A program made the position numbers and the translations under genes. Source: Gammaproteobacteria bacterium (GTDB lineage Bacteria > Pseudomonadota > Gammaproteobacteria > UBA6429 > Thiohalophilaceae). Taken from it: 64,000 nt of DNA. Shown here piece after piece: positions 8,288 to 17,350 of the stretch. Each line of letters begins with the position of its first letter. Position 1 is the stretch's first letter. The notes beneath the pieces were generated by a model, which saw only the letters and a list, made by a program, of their open reading frames with translations, was not told the origin of the DNA and ran no database searches. The stretch is from positions 124,001-188,000 of the forward strand of contig JAOULO010000001.1 in the NCBI GenBank assembly GCA_029881995.1, read 5' to 3'.

Positions 8288-8302
8288 CCAAGAAGATATC
8301 GT

Positions 8303-9028
8303 ATGATTAAAAATTGCCTGTTAATTATCCTGCTTCTTCTGCCATCACTGGCGGGAGCCAGTTGGGTATTACAGCAAAGCGATGATGGCCACTGGATCTA
8401 TGGTCAAAATCCGGATCAACATCAACTAGTCATTACCCAACAGAATAAGAAAAAGCAGATTATATTGATCCTGTCACTTGGATATAATTATCAGCTTGTC
8501 CCTCAAACGGCCCAGTTCACCATTGATGATGCCAGTGCCAATATCTATCTCCTGAAAGTCATTAAAAAGCGCCCAGATAGTGTTGCCCTACAACTGGTAT
8601 TAACTGATCTGGAACAGGATCAGCTCATCAACCAGCTGGTGCATGGTCTGCAATTGCAAATTCAGTTTGATCAGCAGATCAGAGCCGATTTTTCTTTAAA
8701 TGGTTTTACCAATACCTTCAGCGACTTTTTGATTGCAAATGATATCGGTCGGCTTGAGCCACTCTGGCTGCAAATGCAGGGCTACCGAAAAGAGCTCACT
8801 TGCTACGAGATCGCCCGGGCCATGATCACAGCAATGCAAATGCGCCAGAAGGGTAAAAACCAGGCTCAAGTGGAGACAGAACTGAGTGAGCTGATGAGTG
8901 AAGAGGCCAGTGCCGCCATACCAGATATCATTGATCAGAGCTTTTCTGTTTCATCCGATAAACTACCCCGAATCCCCTCAACCCGAAAATACGCCTTCTT
9001 TAAGCACTGCATGCAGCAATTTAGGTAA
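8303..9028 (+). CDS. Periplasmic protein of the cytochrome operon, function unknown
   Basis: 241 residues with a signal peptide (MIKNCLLIILLLLPSLAGAS). No haem motif or known domain is seen; two cysteines (in LTCYEIA and the FKHCMQQF tail) could form a disulfide. It starts 15 bases after the trihaem gene, in the same direction, so it is probably the fourth member of the operon and may assist assembly or serve as an accessory subunit. Confidence 0.6.
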   Translation: MIKNCLLIILLLLPSLAGASWVLQQSDDGHWIYGQNPDQHQLVITQQNKKKQIILILSLGYNYQLVPQTAQFTIDDASANIYLLKVIKKRPDSVALQLVLTDLEQDQLINQLVHGLQLQIQFDQQIRADFSLNGFTNTFSDFLIANDIGRLEPLWLQMQGYRKELTCYEIARAMITAMQMRQKGKNQAQVETELSELMSEEASAAIPDIIDQSFSVSSDKLPRIPSTRKYAFFKHCMQQFR

Positions 9029-9093
9029 GACTACCCTACATACATTCCCATCACCTTAGTGTAACTATCTGTTATTGTTATATTTTCACAATC

Positions 9094-9110
9094 GATAGCC
9101 TTTTCCTATC
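9094..9110. promoter_or_regulatory. OxyR-like operator upstream of peroxidase-reductase genes
   Basis: GATAGCCTTTTCCTATC is a perfect GATAG-N7-CTATC palindrome, the half of an OxyR tetramer site (ATAG-N7-CTAT). It matches 12 of 16 defined bases of GATAGGTTnAACCTATC. It lies 95 bases before the DUF2061 gene that precedes the Prx-Grx and gor genes, classic OxyR targets. A good second half-site is not seen at the expected distance. Confidence 0.55.
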
Positions 9111-9204
9111 AGTACATTTGTAATAAACGATTTCACAAATAACCAGTTCAAACCGATACTTCTCCCCGAAGCCAGCCAGTTGCTGGTGTGAAGGAGATAG
9201 AACC

Positions 9205-9414
9205 ATGAGCAAGACAATCAGCTTCGCAGCCGTCCATTTCACCGTGGCCTTTAGCGTCGGTTACTTCATGACGGGTAGCGTGTTAGTTGGCAGTGCCATT
9301 GCTCTGGTCGAGCCAGCGATTAACACGGTGGCCTATTACTTTCATGAGCAGATCTGGAACCACCGTCAAAAGACGGCAGATCAAACTGGCTATGAATTTG
9401 TACAAGCCTGTTAA
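9205..9414 (+). CDS. DUF2061 membrane protein
   Basis: 69 residues matching DUF2061: HFTVAFSVGYFMTGS (span 1), EPAINTVAYYFHEQIWN (span 2) and the conserved HE-W ending. Starts 7 bases after GAAGGAGAT, an excellent RBS. Role unknown. It sits 31 bases before the peroxiredoxin-glutaredoxin gene and is probably co-transcribed from the same OxyR-like promoter. Confidence 0.85.
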   Translation: MSKTISFAAVHFTVAFSVGYFMTGSVLVGSAIALVEPAINTVAYYFHEQIWNHRQKTADQTGYEFVQAC

Positions 9415-9445
9415 ACAATTGATTTAATCCATAGGAGATAGAAAT

Positions 9446-10195
9446 ATGTTAGAGAATCGTGAAGGTCAGAACGTACCACAGGTCACATTCCGTACCCGCA
9501 AGAACCACGAGTGGGTGGATGTATCAACTGACGATATTTTCAAAGGTAAGACTGTAGTTGTATTTTCACTGCCAGGTGCCTTTACCCCAACCTGTTCTTC
9601 AACCCACGTGCCACGCTATAACCAGCTGACACCCACCTTGAAGCAACACGGTGTGGATGAAGTGATCTGTGTCTCTGTGAACGATGCCTTTGTTATGAAC
9701 GAGTGGCAGAAAGAGCAGAATGCTTTTAACGTCAGTTTCCTGCCTGATGGTAATGGTGACTTTAGCCGTGGCATGGGCATGCTGGTACCAAAGAATGACC
9801 TCGGCTTTGGTGATCGCTCATGGCGTTATTCCATGCTGGTAAAAGATGGCGTTGTTGAGAAGATGTTCATCGAGCCAGACGTACCCGGTGATCCATTCGA
9901 AGTATCCGATGCCGACACCATGCTGGCCCACATTGCACCCAATGCGGCCAAGCCTCTGGATGTAAGCGTATTTACTCGCAACGGTTGTGAGTTCTGTGTA
10001 CGTGCCAAGGGCATGCTGAACGATGCCGGTATTCAGTTTGAAGAACTGGTACTGAATCGTGATTACACTGAAGCGACTATCCGTGCGGTATCTGGCCGTT
10101 CGACAGTACCTCAGGTGTTCATCAATGGTCAGCACATTGGTGGTTCGGAAGAACTGGAAGCTTACCTGGCCAACACAAAGAAGAGCGCCGCGTAG
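9446..10195 (+). CDS. Hybrid peroxiredoxin-5/glutaredoxin (glutathione-dependent peroxidase)
   Basis: 249 residues in two fused domains. Residues 1-165 are a Prx5-type peroxiredoxin with the peroxidatic Cys50 in PGAFTPTC. Residues 172-245 are a glutaredoxin with the CEFC motif (Cys181/Cys184) and [14 protein letters not shown] for glutathione binding. The fused enzyme reduces H2O2 and organic peroxides with glutathione. The RBS is AGGAGAT. Glutathione reductase, which recycles its reductant, is the next gene, and OxyR is encoded 5 kb upstream. Confidence 0.95.
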   Translation: MLENREGQNVPQVTFRTRKNHEWVDVSTDDIFKGKTVVVFSLPGAFTPTCSSTHVPRYNQLTPTLKQHGVDEVICVSVNDAFVMNEWQKEQNAFNVSFLPDGNGDFSRGMGMLVPKNDLGFGDRSWRYSMLVKDGVVEKMFIEPDVPGDPFEVSDADTMLAHIAPNAAKPLDVSVFTRNGCEFCVRAKGMLNDAGIQFEELVLNRDYTEATIRAVSGRSTVPQVFINGQHIGGSEELEAYLANTKKSAA

Positions 10196-10202
10196 CCGAC
10201 TC

Positions 10203-10279
10203 CCCTCACCCCTGCCCTCTCCCCAAAGGGGAGAGGGTGCTAAGTTCCCTCTCCCTCTGGGAGAGGGTTAGGGTGAGGG
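10203..10279. repeat. Nested C/G-rich palindromic repeat (REP-like)
   Basis: A 77-base extragenic palindrome. Outer arms CCCTCACCC and GGGTGAGGG enclose two hairpins: CCCTCTCCCC / GGGGAGAGGG (10215-10237) and CCCTCTCCC / GGGAGAGGG (10247-10267). This motif type is scattered between genes in many proteobacteria. Sitting between the Prx-Grx and gor genes, it can fold into strong hairpins that may block exonucleases or reduce read-through. There is no U-run. Confidence 0.85.
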
Positions 10280-10302
10280 TTAATTTTTAAAGAGGAATGA
10301 TC

Positions 10303-11706
10303 ATGAACAAGCAGCATTATGATTTAATCACCATCGGAGGTGGCAGTGGCGGCCTGGCCGTCGCCGAGACTGCTGCCCAGTTTGGAAAGAAAGTGGCCGT
10401 TATCGAATCTAAAAGCATGGGTGGAACCTGTGTTAACAATGGCTGTGTACCCAAGAAAGTGATGTGGTATGCCGCCAATCTTGCCCATGCAGTGGATGAT
10501 GCTAATGACTTTGGCATTCCGACCACTCGTGGTGAAACAGACTGGCTAAAACTGGTGGCCGGGCGTGAACAATACATCAGTAACATCAACAGTTACTGGA
10601 ATGGCTATGTCGAAGAATGTGGTATTGATCGCATCAATGGTCATGCGCGTTTTGTCGATGCGCATACCATTGAGGTCAACGGCAAGCACTATAGTGCTGA
10701 GCATATTGTTATTGCTACCGGCGGTAAACCTATTGTACCAGCCGTACCCGGTGCAGAACGGGGCATTACCTCAGATGGTTTCTTTGAATTGAAGGAACAA
10801 CCGAAGCGTGTTGCTGTGATCGGTGGTGGCTACATCGGTGTGGAATTGAGTGGTGTATTAAGCGCACTTGGCTCCAATGTCACTATCATTGCACTGGAAA
10901 ATCGCTTGATGGAACGTTTCGACCCAATGATCAGTGAGATACTGGAAACAGAGATGGCCAAACAGGGCATCTGGATCGAGACCGGTTTTCAGGTCAATGC
11001 CATTACCCAGTCAGCGGAAGGTCTGCTGATCCATTCTACTGCAGAGAAAACACTGTCTGCATTTGATACTGTTATCTGGGCCGTGGGTCGTAAACCCAAC
11101 ACAGCCGATCTGAATATTGAAGCCACCGGTATCAACATATTGCCCAATGGCATCATTCCAGTAGATGAGTATGAGAACACCAATGTGGAAGGCGTTTATG
11201 CCATCGGCGATATCACCGGTAAGATGCCCTTAACACCTGTGGCTATTGCAGCAGGTCGTAAACTGGCTCGACGCATATTTAACAATGAATCCAGTGCGCG
11301 AGTGGACTATGACAACATACCCAGTGTTGTATTTGCCCACCCACCCATTGGAACCGTTGGTATAACTGAAGAGGAAGCCAGGCTGCGCTATGGCACTGAC
11401 GTCACTGTATACAAGAGTGAATTCACACCCATGCGTCATGCACTGTCACAACACGGTGTCACTACTGCCATGAAGCTGATCTGTGCAGAAACTGATGAGA
11501 AAGTTGTTGGTATACACATGATTGGTGATAACGTGGATGAGATGTTACAGGGCTTTGCCGTGGCATTGAAAATGGGCGCAACCAAGGCGGACTTTGATAA
11601 CACCATAGCCATACATCCGACCAGCAGTGAAGAGCTGGTGACCATGAAAACCCCTGTATCAGAACCAGTGAAAACAGATGTGACAGAATGGAAAGAGGCA
11701 GGTTAA
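10303..11706 (+). CDS. gor: Glutathione-disulfide reductase
   Basis: 467 residues from the ATG at 10303, chosen over the ATG at 10297 because AGAGGA lies six bases before it. FAD motif GGGSGG, redox-active disulfide [13 protein letters not shown] (Cys43/Cys48), NADP region [11 protein letters not shown] and the C-terminal catalytic [10 protein letters not shown]. It reduces GSSG with NADPH and so feeds the upstream Prx-Grx peroxidase. It is separated from that gene by a palindromic repeat and ends at a strong terminator. Confidence 0.96.
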   Translation: MNKQHYDLITIGGGSGGLAVAETAAQFGKKVAVIESKSMGGTCVNNGCVPKKVMWYAANLAHAVDDANDFGIPTTRGETDWLKLVAGREQYISNINSYWNGYVEECGIDRINGHARFVDAHTIEVNGKHYSAEHIVIATGGKPIVPAVPGAERGITSDGFFELKEQPKRVAVIGGGYIGVELSGVLSALGSNVTIIALENRLMERFDPMISEILETEMAKQGIWIETGFQVNAITQSAEGLLIHSTAEKTLSAFDTVIWAVGRKPNTADLNIEATGINILPNGIIPVDEYENTNVEGVYAIGDITGKMPLTPVAIAAGRKLARRIFNNESSARVDYDNIPSVVFAHPPIGTVGITEEEARLRYGTDVTVYKSEFTPMRHALSQHGVTTAMKLICAETDEKVVGIHMIGDNVDEMLQGFAVALKMGATKADFDNTIAIHPTSSEELVTMKTPVSEPVKTDVTEWKEAG

Positions 11707-11707
11707 T

Positions 11708-11745
11708 AACAAAGGCTGGGCTCAAATCGTCCAGCCTTTTTTGTT
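11708..11745. terminator. Bidirectional intrinsic terminator, gor / TRAP permease
   Basis: Stem AACAAAGGCTGG pairs with CCAGCCTTTTTTGTT across an 11-base loop. T-runs on both strands let it end gor (plus) and the TRAP operon (minus), whose stop codon lies in the right arm. Confidence 0.85.
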
Positions 11746-13483
11746 ATTCCATGCGGGTATTGGTCTTCTCCTTAAAGCTATCCTTACGGGGTAACCAGAT
11801 ACCACTCAGGAACCAGGCATAAGCAAAGGTTCCAATTGCAATCAGCACGAAGGCAATCACAATATCCTGACTGCTGCCGTTCAGGGAAAAGGCGGGAACA
11901 TAACCGAACAGGAATGGGGCCAGGTATAAAAACTTGGCAAACTTAAAGGCATTAAAGGCCGTGCGCCACATATTGGCCTTGGCGATGGTGGCGCCGGCAA
12001 AGGCAGCGATACAGACGGGTGGGGTAATGTTTGAATCCTGTGACAGCCAGTAGACGATCATGTGTGCGGCAATCGGATTCACTCCCAGGTGGGTCAGGGC
12101 CGGCACAGCAACCACGGCGGTGATCAAATAAGCCGCAGTGACCGGCACACCCATGCCCAGGACTAATGATGCCAGCGCAATTAATAATATGGTCAGAAAC
12201 AACTGACCATCGGCCAGTTCGATAATGATATCGGCAAAGGTGAGTATCAAACCACTATAGGTCAAGACACCTATAATAATACCGATGACACCGACCGTGG
12301 CACCGATCTTGAGACTGCTCTCGACACCGGCTCGTGATGCCTCAACCGCTTCACGTAGCCCAATGCGTGTATCAGTTCTAAACCAGCTGATGACAATACA
12401 GGTAATGATCCCAAGAATCGCCGAATAGGCTGGTGAATAACCGCTTAACATGAAAACCGTGATCACCACGAGTGGTAAGGTATAAAACCACTCCCGTCGA
12501 AAGATATCTTTTGCACTGGTATCAGAACGCTCACCCATCAGGCCATACTTTTTTGCTTCGTAATGCACCATGACATAGACACTGAAAAAATACATCAGGG
12601 CAGGGAAAATAGCGATCAGCATAATCTCTGAATAAGGTACACCGGTCATCTCTGCCATGATGAAACCACCTGCTCCCATAATCGGTGGCATGAACATTCC
12701 ACCAATGGAAGCCGCAGGTTCAATGGCACCGGCAATGTGGGGGCGAAAGCCAGCCTTCTTCATCATGGGAATGGTAAAGGCACCGGTGGACACGGTATTG
12801 GCAATGGCACTGCCAGAGATCGAACCAAACAGGCCACTGGCTATCACCGACACCTTACCCGGCCCACCGACACGATGCCCCACGGCGGCCAGTGGAAAAT
12901 CGATAAAGAAACGTTGTGCCCCACTCTTCTCGAGAAAGGCGCCGAAGATCACAAACAATACAATATAGGTAGCCAGTACATTGGCCATAATGCCAAACAC
13001 ACCATCGCTTTTATAAAAGATAGAAGTACAAAGTGCAGGAAAGGTATCACCAGCATGGGATATGAGTTCCGGTACATACTCACCATACACACCATACAGC
13101 AGCATAATGGCACCGATAATAACAAACACCGGCCCCACCACACGACGAGCCAGTTCAACACCTAACAAAACACCAATGACAGCAATGGCCATATCCAGTT
13201 CTGTTTCTGCACCCGCTCGATAATTGATGACTTCAAAATTGAATATCCAGTAACCGATGGAAATAACCGACAGGATAATCAGTCCATAATCCACCAGACG
13301 CAACCAGCGATTTTTTGACTGGTATAAAAGGAATGCCAGGACATAAGTCAGCATGACATAGATGCCACGATGATACTGGGTGGCTGCAGGTTGAATCACC
13401 GCCGCCCAGGAATAGAACAACACCATGGAGACAGCACAGATATCAAATAAAAGACGTTCGTACTTATTCAGTTTTTCAAACAT
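11744..13483 (-). CDS. TRAP transporter fused permease (4TM/12TM)
   Basis: 579-residue inner-membrane protein of the fused DctQ-DctM type found with TAXI receptors. The N-terminal hydrophobic part corresponds to the small subunit. The large subunit shows the family segments GLFGSISGSAIANTV and PAASIGGMFMPPIMGAGG, and AYLITAVVAVPAL near the C-terminus. It imports a small organic acid or related solute using an ion gradient. RBS AGGACGTT. It lies downstream of the receptor gene with an 11-bp hairpin between them. Confidence 0.92.
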   Translation of the reverse strand: MFEKLNKYERLLFDICAVSMVLFYSWAAVIQPAATQYHRGIYVMLTYVLAFLLYQSKNRWLRLVDYGLIILSVISIGYWIFNFEVINYRAGAETELDMAIAVIGVLLGVELARRVVGPVFVIIGAIMLLYGVYGEYVPELISHAGDTFPALCTSIFYKSDGVFGIMANVLATYIVLFVIFGAFLEKSGAQRFFIDFPLAAVGHRVGGPGKVSVIASGLFGSISGSAIANTVSTGAFTIPMMKKAGFRPHIAGAIEPAASIGGMFMPPIMGAGGFIMAEMTGVPYSEIMLIAIFPALMYFFSVYVMVHYEAKKYGLMGERSDTSAKDIFRREWFYTLPLVVITVFMLSGYSPAYSAILGIITCIVISWFRTDTRIGLREAVEASRAGVESSLKIGATVGVIGIIIGVLTYSGLILTFADIIIELADGQLFLTILLIALASLVLGMGVPVTAAYLITAVVAVPALTHLGVNPIAAHMIVYWLSQDSNITPPVCIAAFAGATIAKANMWRTAFNAFKFAKFLYLAPFLFGYVPAFSLNGSSQDIVIAFVLIAIGTFAYAWFLSGIWLPRKDSFKEKTNTRME

Positions 13484-13511
13484 AACGTCCTAATACATTG
13501 CGTGAAAAGAT

Positions 13512-13536
13512 AACGGGATGGAATATCCATCCCGTT
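13512..13536 (-). terminator. Intercistronic hairpin between TAXI receptor and permease
   Basis: Perfect 11-bp stem AACGGGATGGA / TCCATCCCGTT with a 3-base loop. On the minus strand it is followed by ATCTTTTC, so it may be a leaky terminator or a 3' mRNA-stabilising structure. Either would keep receptor mRNA in excess over permease mRNA, as expected for binding-protein transporters. Confidence 0.65.
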
Positions 13537-13546
13537 TTATAGATGA

Positions 13547-14518
13547 CTACATAACGCCCTTTTCTTTCCAGAACTTGATGGCGCCAGGATGGAAGGGAGT
13601 GACCACGCCCTTAGGGCCGGTCTTGACACTCATCTCCTTGAAAGTCTTTTTCTGGCCAACCATGTGCTTCAGACCTTTGTCTGAATAAATGGCCTTGAGC
13701 ATGTTATAGACCACATCAGCAGGCACCTTGTCACTGGCCACCCACAAAGCAGAATCCTGGAAGGAGGGTGTTTCATGGTCAACACCCTTATAGGTATTGG
13801 CAGGTACAGCGAGTTTGGAGAAGTAAGGATATTTTTTCAAAAAACCACTATCCCTTGCATCCTTACCCAGGTCGATCAGATCAATATCATTGGTCTGGGC
13901 TGCCATGATGACTGCACCACTTGGAAAACCGGTAAACAACCAGAAGGCATCCAGCTGTTTGTTACCGAAGGCATTGGCCGCATCATTATATCCCATGGCA
14001 TTGCGTTCGATCTTGTCCCACACACCCATATGGCTGAAGAACAGTTCACAGTTGGCAAAGGCACCGGAACCGGCATTACCGACACCAACCTTTTTACCCA
14101 CCAGATCTTTTGTACTCTTGATACCGGAACCCTTACGGACAATCAGCTGGGCCGGGGCCCCATATAGATAGGAGACTGCCATGACATTTTTGTATTTCTT
14201 TTTGTCATTTTTCAGTTTGCCCTCACGACCCAGGTAGACGTGGCCCGAATAGACCACTCCCATTTGCATCCTGTTGGCATTGACCTTACGCAGATTTTCC
14301 ACCGAACCGGCCGATGACTGGGCCTTAACGCGGATAGACTTATCTTTCTTGATGTCTTCAAACACCTGTACCGCATTGGCCACGACCTGGAAAGTTCCAC
14401 CGGCAGGTCCGCCGCCAAAGACAATACGCTTGGCTGCATGCACCTCCAGTGACAGGCCCATAGCAAGGCATAGCGTGGTAAGGAAGGTAATAAAACGTAC
14501 CTGTGCAAGAGTTTTCAT
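13547..14518 (-). CDS. TAXI-family TRAP transporter solute-binding protein
   Basis: 323 residues from ATG 14518, chosen because AGGAGG lies 7 bases upstream and a signal peptide (MKTLAQVRFITFLTTLCLAM) follows at once; a longer frame to 14569 has neither. After cleavage near VHAA come the TAXI signatures FGGGPAGGTFQVVANAV, SSAGSVENLRKV and GVGNAGSGAFANCELF. Periplasmic receptor for the adjacent fused permease. Substrate unknown; many TAXI proteins are annotated as glutamate or C4-acid binders. Confidence 0.93.
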   Translation of the reverse strand: MKTLAQVRFITFLTTLCLAMGLSLEVHAAKRIVFGGGPAGGTFQVVANAVQVFEDIKKDKSIRVKAQSSAGSVENLRKVNANRMQMGVVYSGHVYLGREGKLKNDKKKYKNVMAVSYLYGAPAQLIVRKGSGIKSTKDLVGKKVGVGNAGSGAFANCELFFSHMGVWDKIERNAMGYNDAANAFGNKQLDAFWLFTGFPSGAVIMAAQTNDIDLIDLGKDARDSGFLKKYPYFSKLAVPANTYKGVDHETPSFQDSALWVASDKVPADVVYNMLKAIYSDKGLKHMVGQKKTFKEMSVKTGPKGVVTPFHPGAIKFWKEKGVM

Positions 14519-14629
14519 TATTCCGCCTCCTGAATGATGGTTATGGTTATGTATCCTCACCAGATTCATCTCTACCCGACATAACCTGGATCAATTTTTT
14601 GTTTTTTTCCGAACATCACAGCAAAGCGA

Positions 14630-14677
14630 TAATCATCATATTAGGAAATGATGATTAACTACCTGAATCGGTCAGGT
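14630..14677. promoter_or_regulatory. Two inverted repeats in the TAXI / DyP intergenic region
   Basis: TAATCATCAT and ATGATGATTA form a perfect 10-bp inverted repeat with an 8-base spacer at 14630-14657. ACCTGA and TCAGGT form a second one at 14661-14677. Both lie downstream of the DyP gene and upstream of the TAXI operon on the minus strand. The first could be an operator for the transporter, the second a weak 3' hairpin of the DyP gene. Confidence 0.4.
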
Positions 14678-14697
14678 TTATTCTAGAGCCGATTGCC

Positions 14698-15588
14698 TCA
14701 ACAACCAAGCAAACTTAGATCCAGTTTTGCCTGTTTCATTGGAGGACACCAGAAACAGGCACCATTAACCGGTCGGCTTATTTGAAACAGGGCATCGGCA
14801 ATGCCGTCTTCCCTGCCCAGCATACGATGAAGAATTGCCTCAAAGGCATCGAGAGATTGACCAAAGGCCACAAAGTTTAAACCTGCTTCAGTCCCATCAA
14901 CCCAGGGGAGAGAACGACGTAAAATAAAAGCTTCGGGTGAAAAACTCTCCTGGGCACTGCGTTTCACATGGGCAGACTCGGGTGCTTCATCAAACTCTTC
15001 ATTATTGCTGATATGCCGACCGATCACGTCATCCATCTCTGCTTCCTCCATATCCTGTATAACATCAAAGTCATGCAGCCATTGCTGTACCGCCACAAAA
15101 CTGGAACCGTCCATGCCATTACCCTGACCACTGACAATGGCGGCCGCAATCGCATCATCACCTTGTGGATTTTCTGTCCCATCTTCATAGCCACTCAGGT
15201 CGCGACTGTCTTTATATAAAAAACCATAGAGGACATGGGATGCGCTAAAGGCAGGAAACAGCATCTCTTCAAGTCTGCGTGAACGATGATAAAGTTCACC
15301 AGGGTCATCACCTCGTAACCAGCACCAGAGTGCGGCCGGTGTAGAAGGAATATCAAAACCAGCACCACTTGTTGCTGATAAATGGCGTAAGCCTTCAATC
15401 TTGACACCCAGCACATTCAATAAAGACAGGCCTATACCCAGCACCACCTCTTTCCCATCCACAAGCTCAGCTAAATCACTTAAGGTAGATTTAATTTGTT
15501 CAGTGGATACGCCACTCTGACAATCGAAACTGAGATAGCGGGAATGCTTAGGTGGTTCGAGCAGAATACCCTGTTGACACTGAGCCAT
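14698..15588 (-). CDS. DyP-type haem peroxidase
   Basis: 296-residue dye-decolorising peroxidase. Seen: the hallmark GYEDGTENP around residue 132 (catalytic Asp of the GXXDG motif), a proximal-histidine region SAHVKRSAQES, and LRRSLPWVDGTEAGLNFVAF near the C-terminus. No signal peptide, so cytoplasmic or loaded into an encapsulin; no encapsulin gene is in the window. RBS AAGGTG. It uses H2O2 to oxidise varied substrates and fits the peroxide-defence theme. Confidence 0.93.
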   Translation of the reverse strand: MAQCQQGILLEPPKHSRYLSFDCQSGVSTEQIKSTLSDLAELVDGKEVVLGIGLSLLNVLGVKIEGLRHLSATSGAGFDIPSTPAALWCWLRGDDPGELYHRSRRLEEMLFPAFSASHVLYGFLYKDSRDLSGYEDGTENPQGDDAIAAAIVSGQGNGMDGSSFVAVQQWLHDFDVIQDMEEAEMDDVIGRHISNNEEFDEAPESAHVKRSAQESFSPEAFILRRSLPWVDGTEAGLNFVAFGQSLDAFEAILHRMLGREDGIADALFQISRPVNGACFWCPPMKQAKLDLSLLGC

Positions 15589-15637
15589 GTGCTAACACCT
15601 TATGAGATATTTTAATTGTTAAATAATAGCACTTAAT

Positions 15638-15666
15638 AAAAAAGGCCGGGCAATGCCCGGCCTTTT
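15638..15666 (-). terminator. Intrinsic terminator of htpX
   Basis: GGCCGGGC and GCCCGGCC form an 8-bp GC stem with a 3-base loop. On the minus strand it is followed by TTTTTTATT. It lies 19 bases after the htpX stop codon. Confidence 0.9.
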
Positions 15667-15684
15667 AGTCCTTGATAAGGATCA

Positions 15685-16569
15685 TTACATCGAGCTTTTT
15701 AAGGCTGCAATGCGCTCTTCCAGTGGTGGATGTGACATAAACATGCGTTTAATGCCCTGACCAATTCCACCAGAGATACCAAAGGCCGCCAGTTGGTCTG
15801 GCAGGTGTGGCTGTTTGACTGATTGTTGCAGGCGTTCAAGTGCCGCAATCATTTTCTGTTTACCCGCCAGTGAGGCACCACCGGCATCGGCACGAAATTC
15901 ACGCTGACGACTGAACCACATGACAATGGCACTGGCCAGGATGCCCAGTACCAGTTCGGCAATAATGGTGGTGATCCAGAAGGCCGGGCCATGACCGCGT
16001 TCATTTTTAAAGACCACACGATCCACCATGTGTCCGATGACACGGGAGAGGAAAATCACGAAGGTGTTCACCACACCCTGAATCAGGGCCAGGGTGATCA
16101 TGTCACCATTGGCCACGTGACTCACCTCATGGGCCAGTACCGCTTCGGCTTCATCCTGGCTCATGCTGTTAAGCAGACCGGTACTCACCGCAACGAGTGA
16201 ATTATTCTTACTCGGTCCGGTGGCAAAGGCATTCACATCTGGCGCATCATAAATAGCCACTTCAGGCATCTTGATGCCGGCCATCCGGGCCTGTGTTTCA
16301 ACGGTACGCACCAACCACTGTTCCTGGTTGGTTTTTGGCTGGGTTATGACCTTGGCACCGGTCATTCGCTTGGCTGTCCACTTGGAGATCATCAGTGACA
16401 GGAAAGAGCCACCAAAGCCAAACACGGCCGCAAACATCAACAATGAATTAAGGTTAAGGTTCACACCCTGTTCATCAAGAATACGCTCAAAGCCCAACAG
16501 GCGCAGGGTAATACTTAATACAATGATAATGGCGATATTGGTTGCCAGAAACAAAGCAATACGTTTCAT
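15685..16569 (-). CDS. htpX: Membrane zinc metalloprotease HtpX
   Basis: 294-residue M48 protease that degrades damaged membrane proteins. Two N-terminal spans (about 5-25 and 40-62), the zinc motif HEVSH at 147-151, two further hydrophobic spans, and the third ligand region [14 protein letters not shown] at about 228-242. Length matches the family. Transcribed alone or after the 16604 gene (34 bases upstream); ends at a strong terminator. Confidence 0.96.
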   Translation of the reverse strand: MKRIALFLATNIAIIIVLSITLRLLGFERILDEQGVNLNLNSLLMFAAVFGFGGSFLSLMISKWTAKRMTGAKVITQPKTNQEQWLVRTVETQARMAGIKMPEVAIYDAPDVNAFATGPSKNNSLVAVSTGLLNSMSQDEAEAVLAHEVSHVANGDMITLALIQGVVNTFVIFLSRVIGHMVDRVVFKNERGHGPAFWITTIIAELVLGILASAIVMWFSRQREFRADAGGASLAGKQKMIAALERLQQSVKQPHLPDQLAAFGISGGIGQGIKRMFMSHPPLEERIAALKSSM

Positions 16570-16603
16570 GTTTTTTCTTTACCTTTATTAATAAAAATCG
16601 GTC

Positions 16604-17296
16604 TTATTCCGTCGCCAGATTGTCTTCCAGAAAGCGCTGATAGTTCTCAGCACTGACAATCTGGGTACCATCACAGTTAAACTGCATACGCACAATACTC
16701 TGTACAATGGAAATGGTTATATTCCGAATGAAATATGTGGGCATCTCGCGCAGGGTTTTCAAGGTGGATATCACACTAATGATCTCCTCCTGTTCCATGG
16801 GCTCCCAGGCGGCACTACGCTTGGCCATAATATTCTGCCAGTACTGGGGCAGGCGGCCATAAACAGGATTAGAGCGTAAGTTATTGTATAAATCCCGCAT
16901 AATCCGGATTTTATCTTCATACGGCACTTCCGGGAACTGTCTCTCGATATAAGCATGATCGATCATTTTTTCTACCGAGTGAATTTCTTCACGCAAGGGA
17001 TCAAATATCGAGGTGGTACGGATCTCACCATTATTAAAACCAACAAAAAGCTTAAAGGTGCTGCGATTGAGCATCAACTCCTGCAAATTGGGCATCAGGA
17101 TATCGATGTTCTCATCCACCTCACTTTTGTAGCGTTTGCGATCAAAGGTGGTTTCACGCAGGGAGGGATCACCACGAATACCGATGAGCAGACTATTGGA
17201 ATTCAGACCTGAGGCACTGACAATACTCTCTTTGAGTACCAGTTCCTCGAAGTCCCGTTCCTGATTTTCCAGTTCTGTTTGCTGTGATTCTGACAT
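16604..17296 (-). CDS. Conserved-looking protein of unknown function
   Basis: 230 residues starting at ATG 17296 (a GTG at 17302 is also possible). Soluble, acidic at the N-terminus, mostly helical; no domain I recognise. Segments such as YWQNIMAKRSAAWEPMEQEE and TYFIRNITISIVQSIVR look like folded protein rather than chance ORF. It lies between YgiQ and HtpX genes on the same strand, 34 bases before htpX, so co-transcription with the protease is possible. Confidence 0.55.
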   Translation of the reverse strand: MSESQQTELENQERDFEELVLKESIVSASGLNSNSLLIGIRGDPSLRETTFDRKRYKSEVDENIDILMPNLQELMLNRSTFKLFVGFNNGEIRTTSIFDPLREEIHSVEKMIDHAYIERQFPEVPYEDKIRIMRDLYNNLRSNPVYGRLPQYWQNIMAKRSAAWEPMEQEEIISVISTLKTLREMPTYFIRNITISIVQSIVRMQFNCDGTQIVSAENYQRFLEDNLATE

Positions 17297-17350
17297 TGAC
17301 ACTTATTATATATATCCCGTATGACACTAATATGGCGGTTTTGCACATTT

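Noticed and set aside
12737-13165. 142-residue plus-strand ORF opposite the TRAP permease gene
   Set aside because: Antisense to a clearly real membrane protein gene; composition reflects the opposite strand, with no RBS or known domain.
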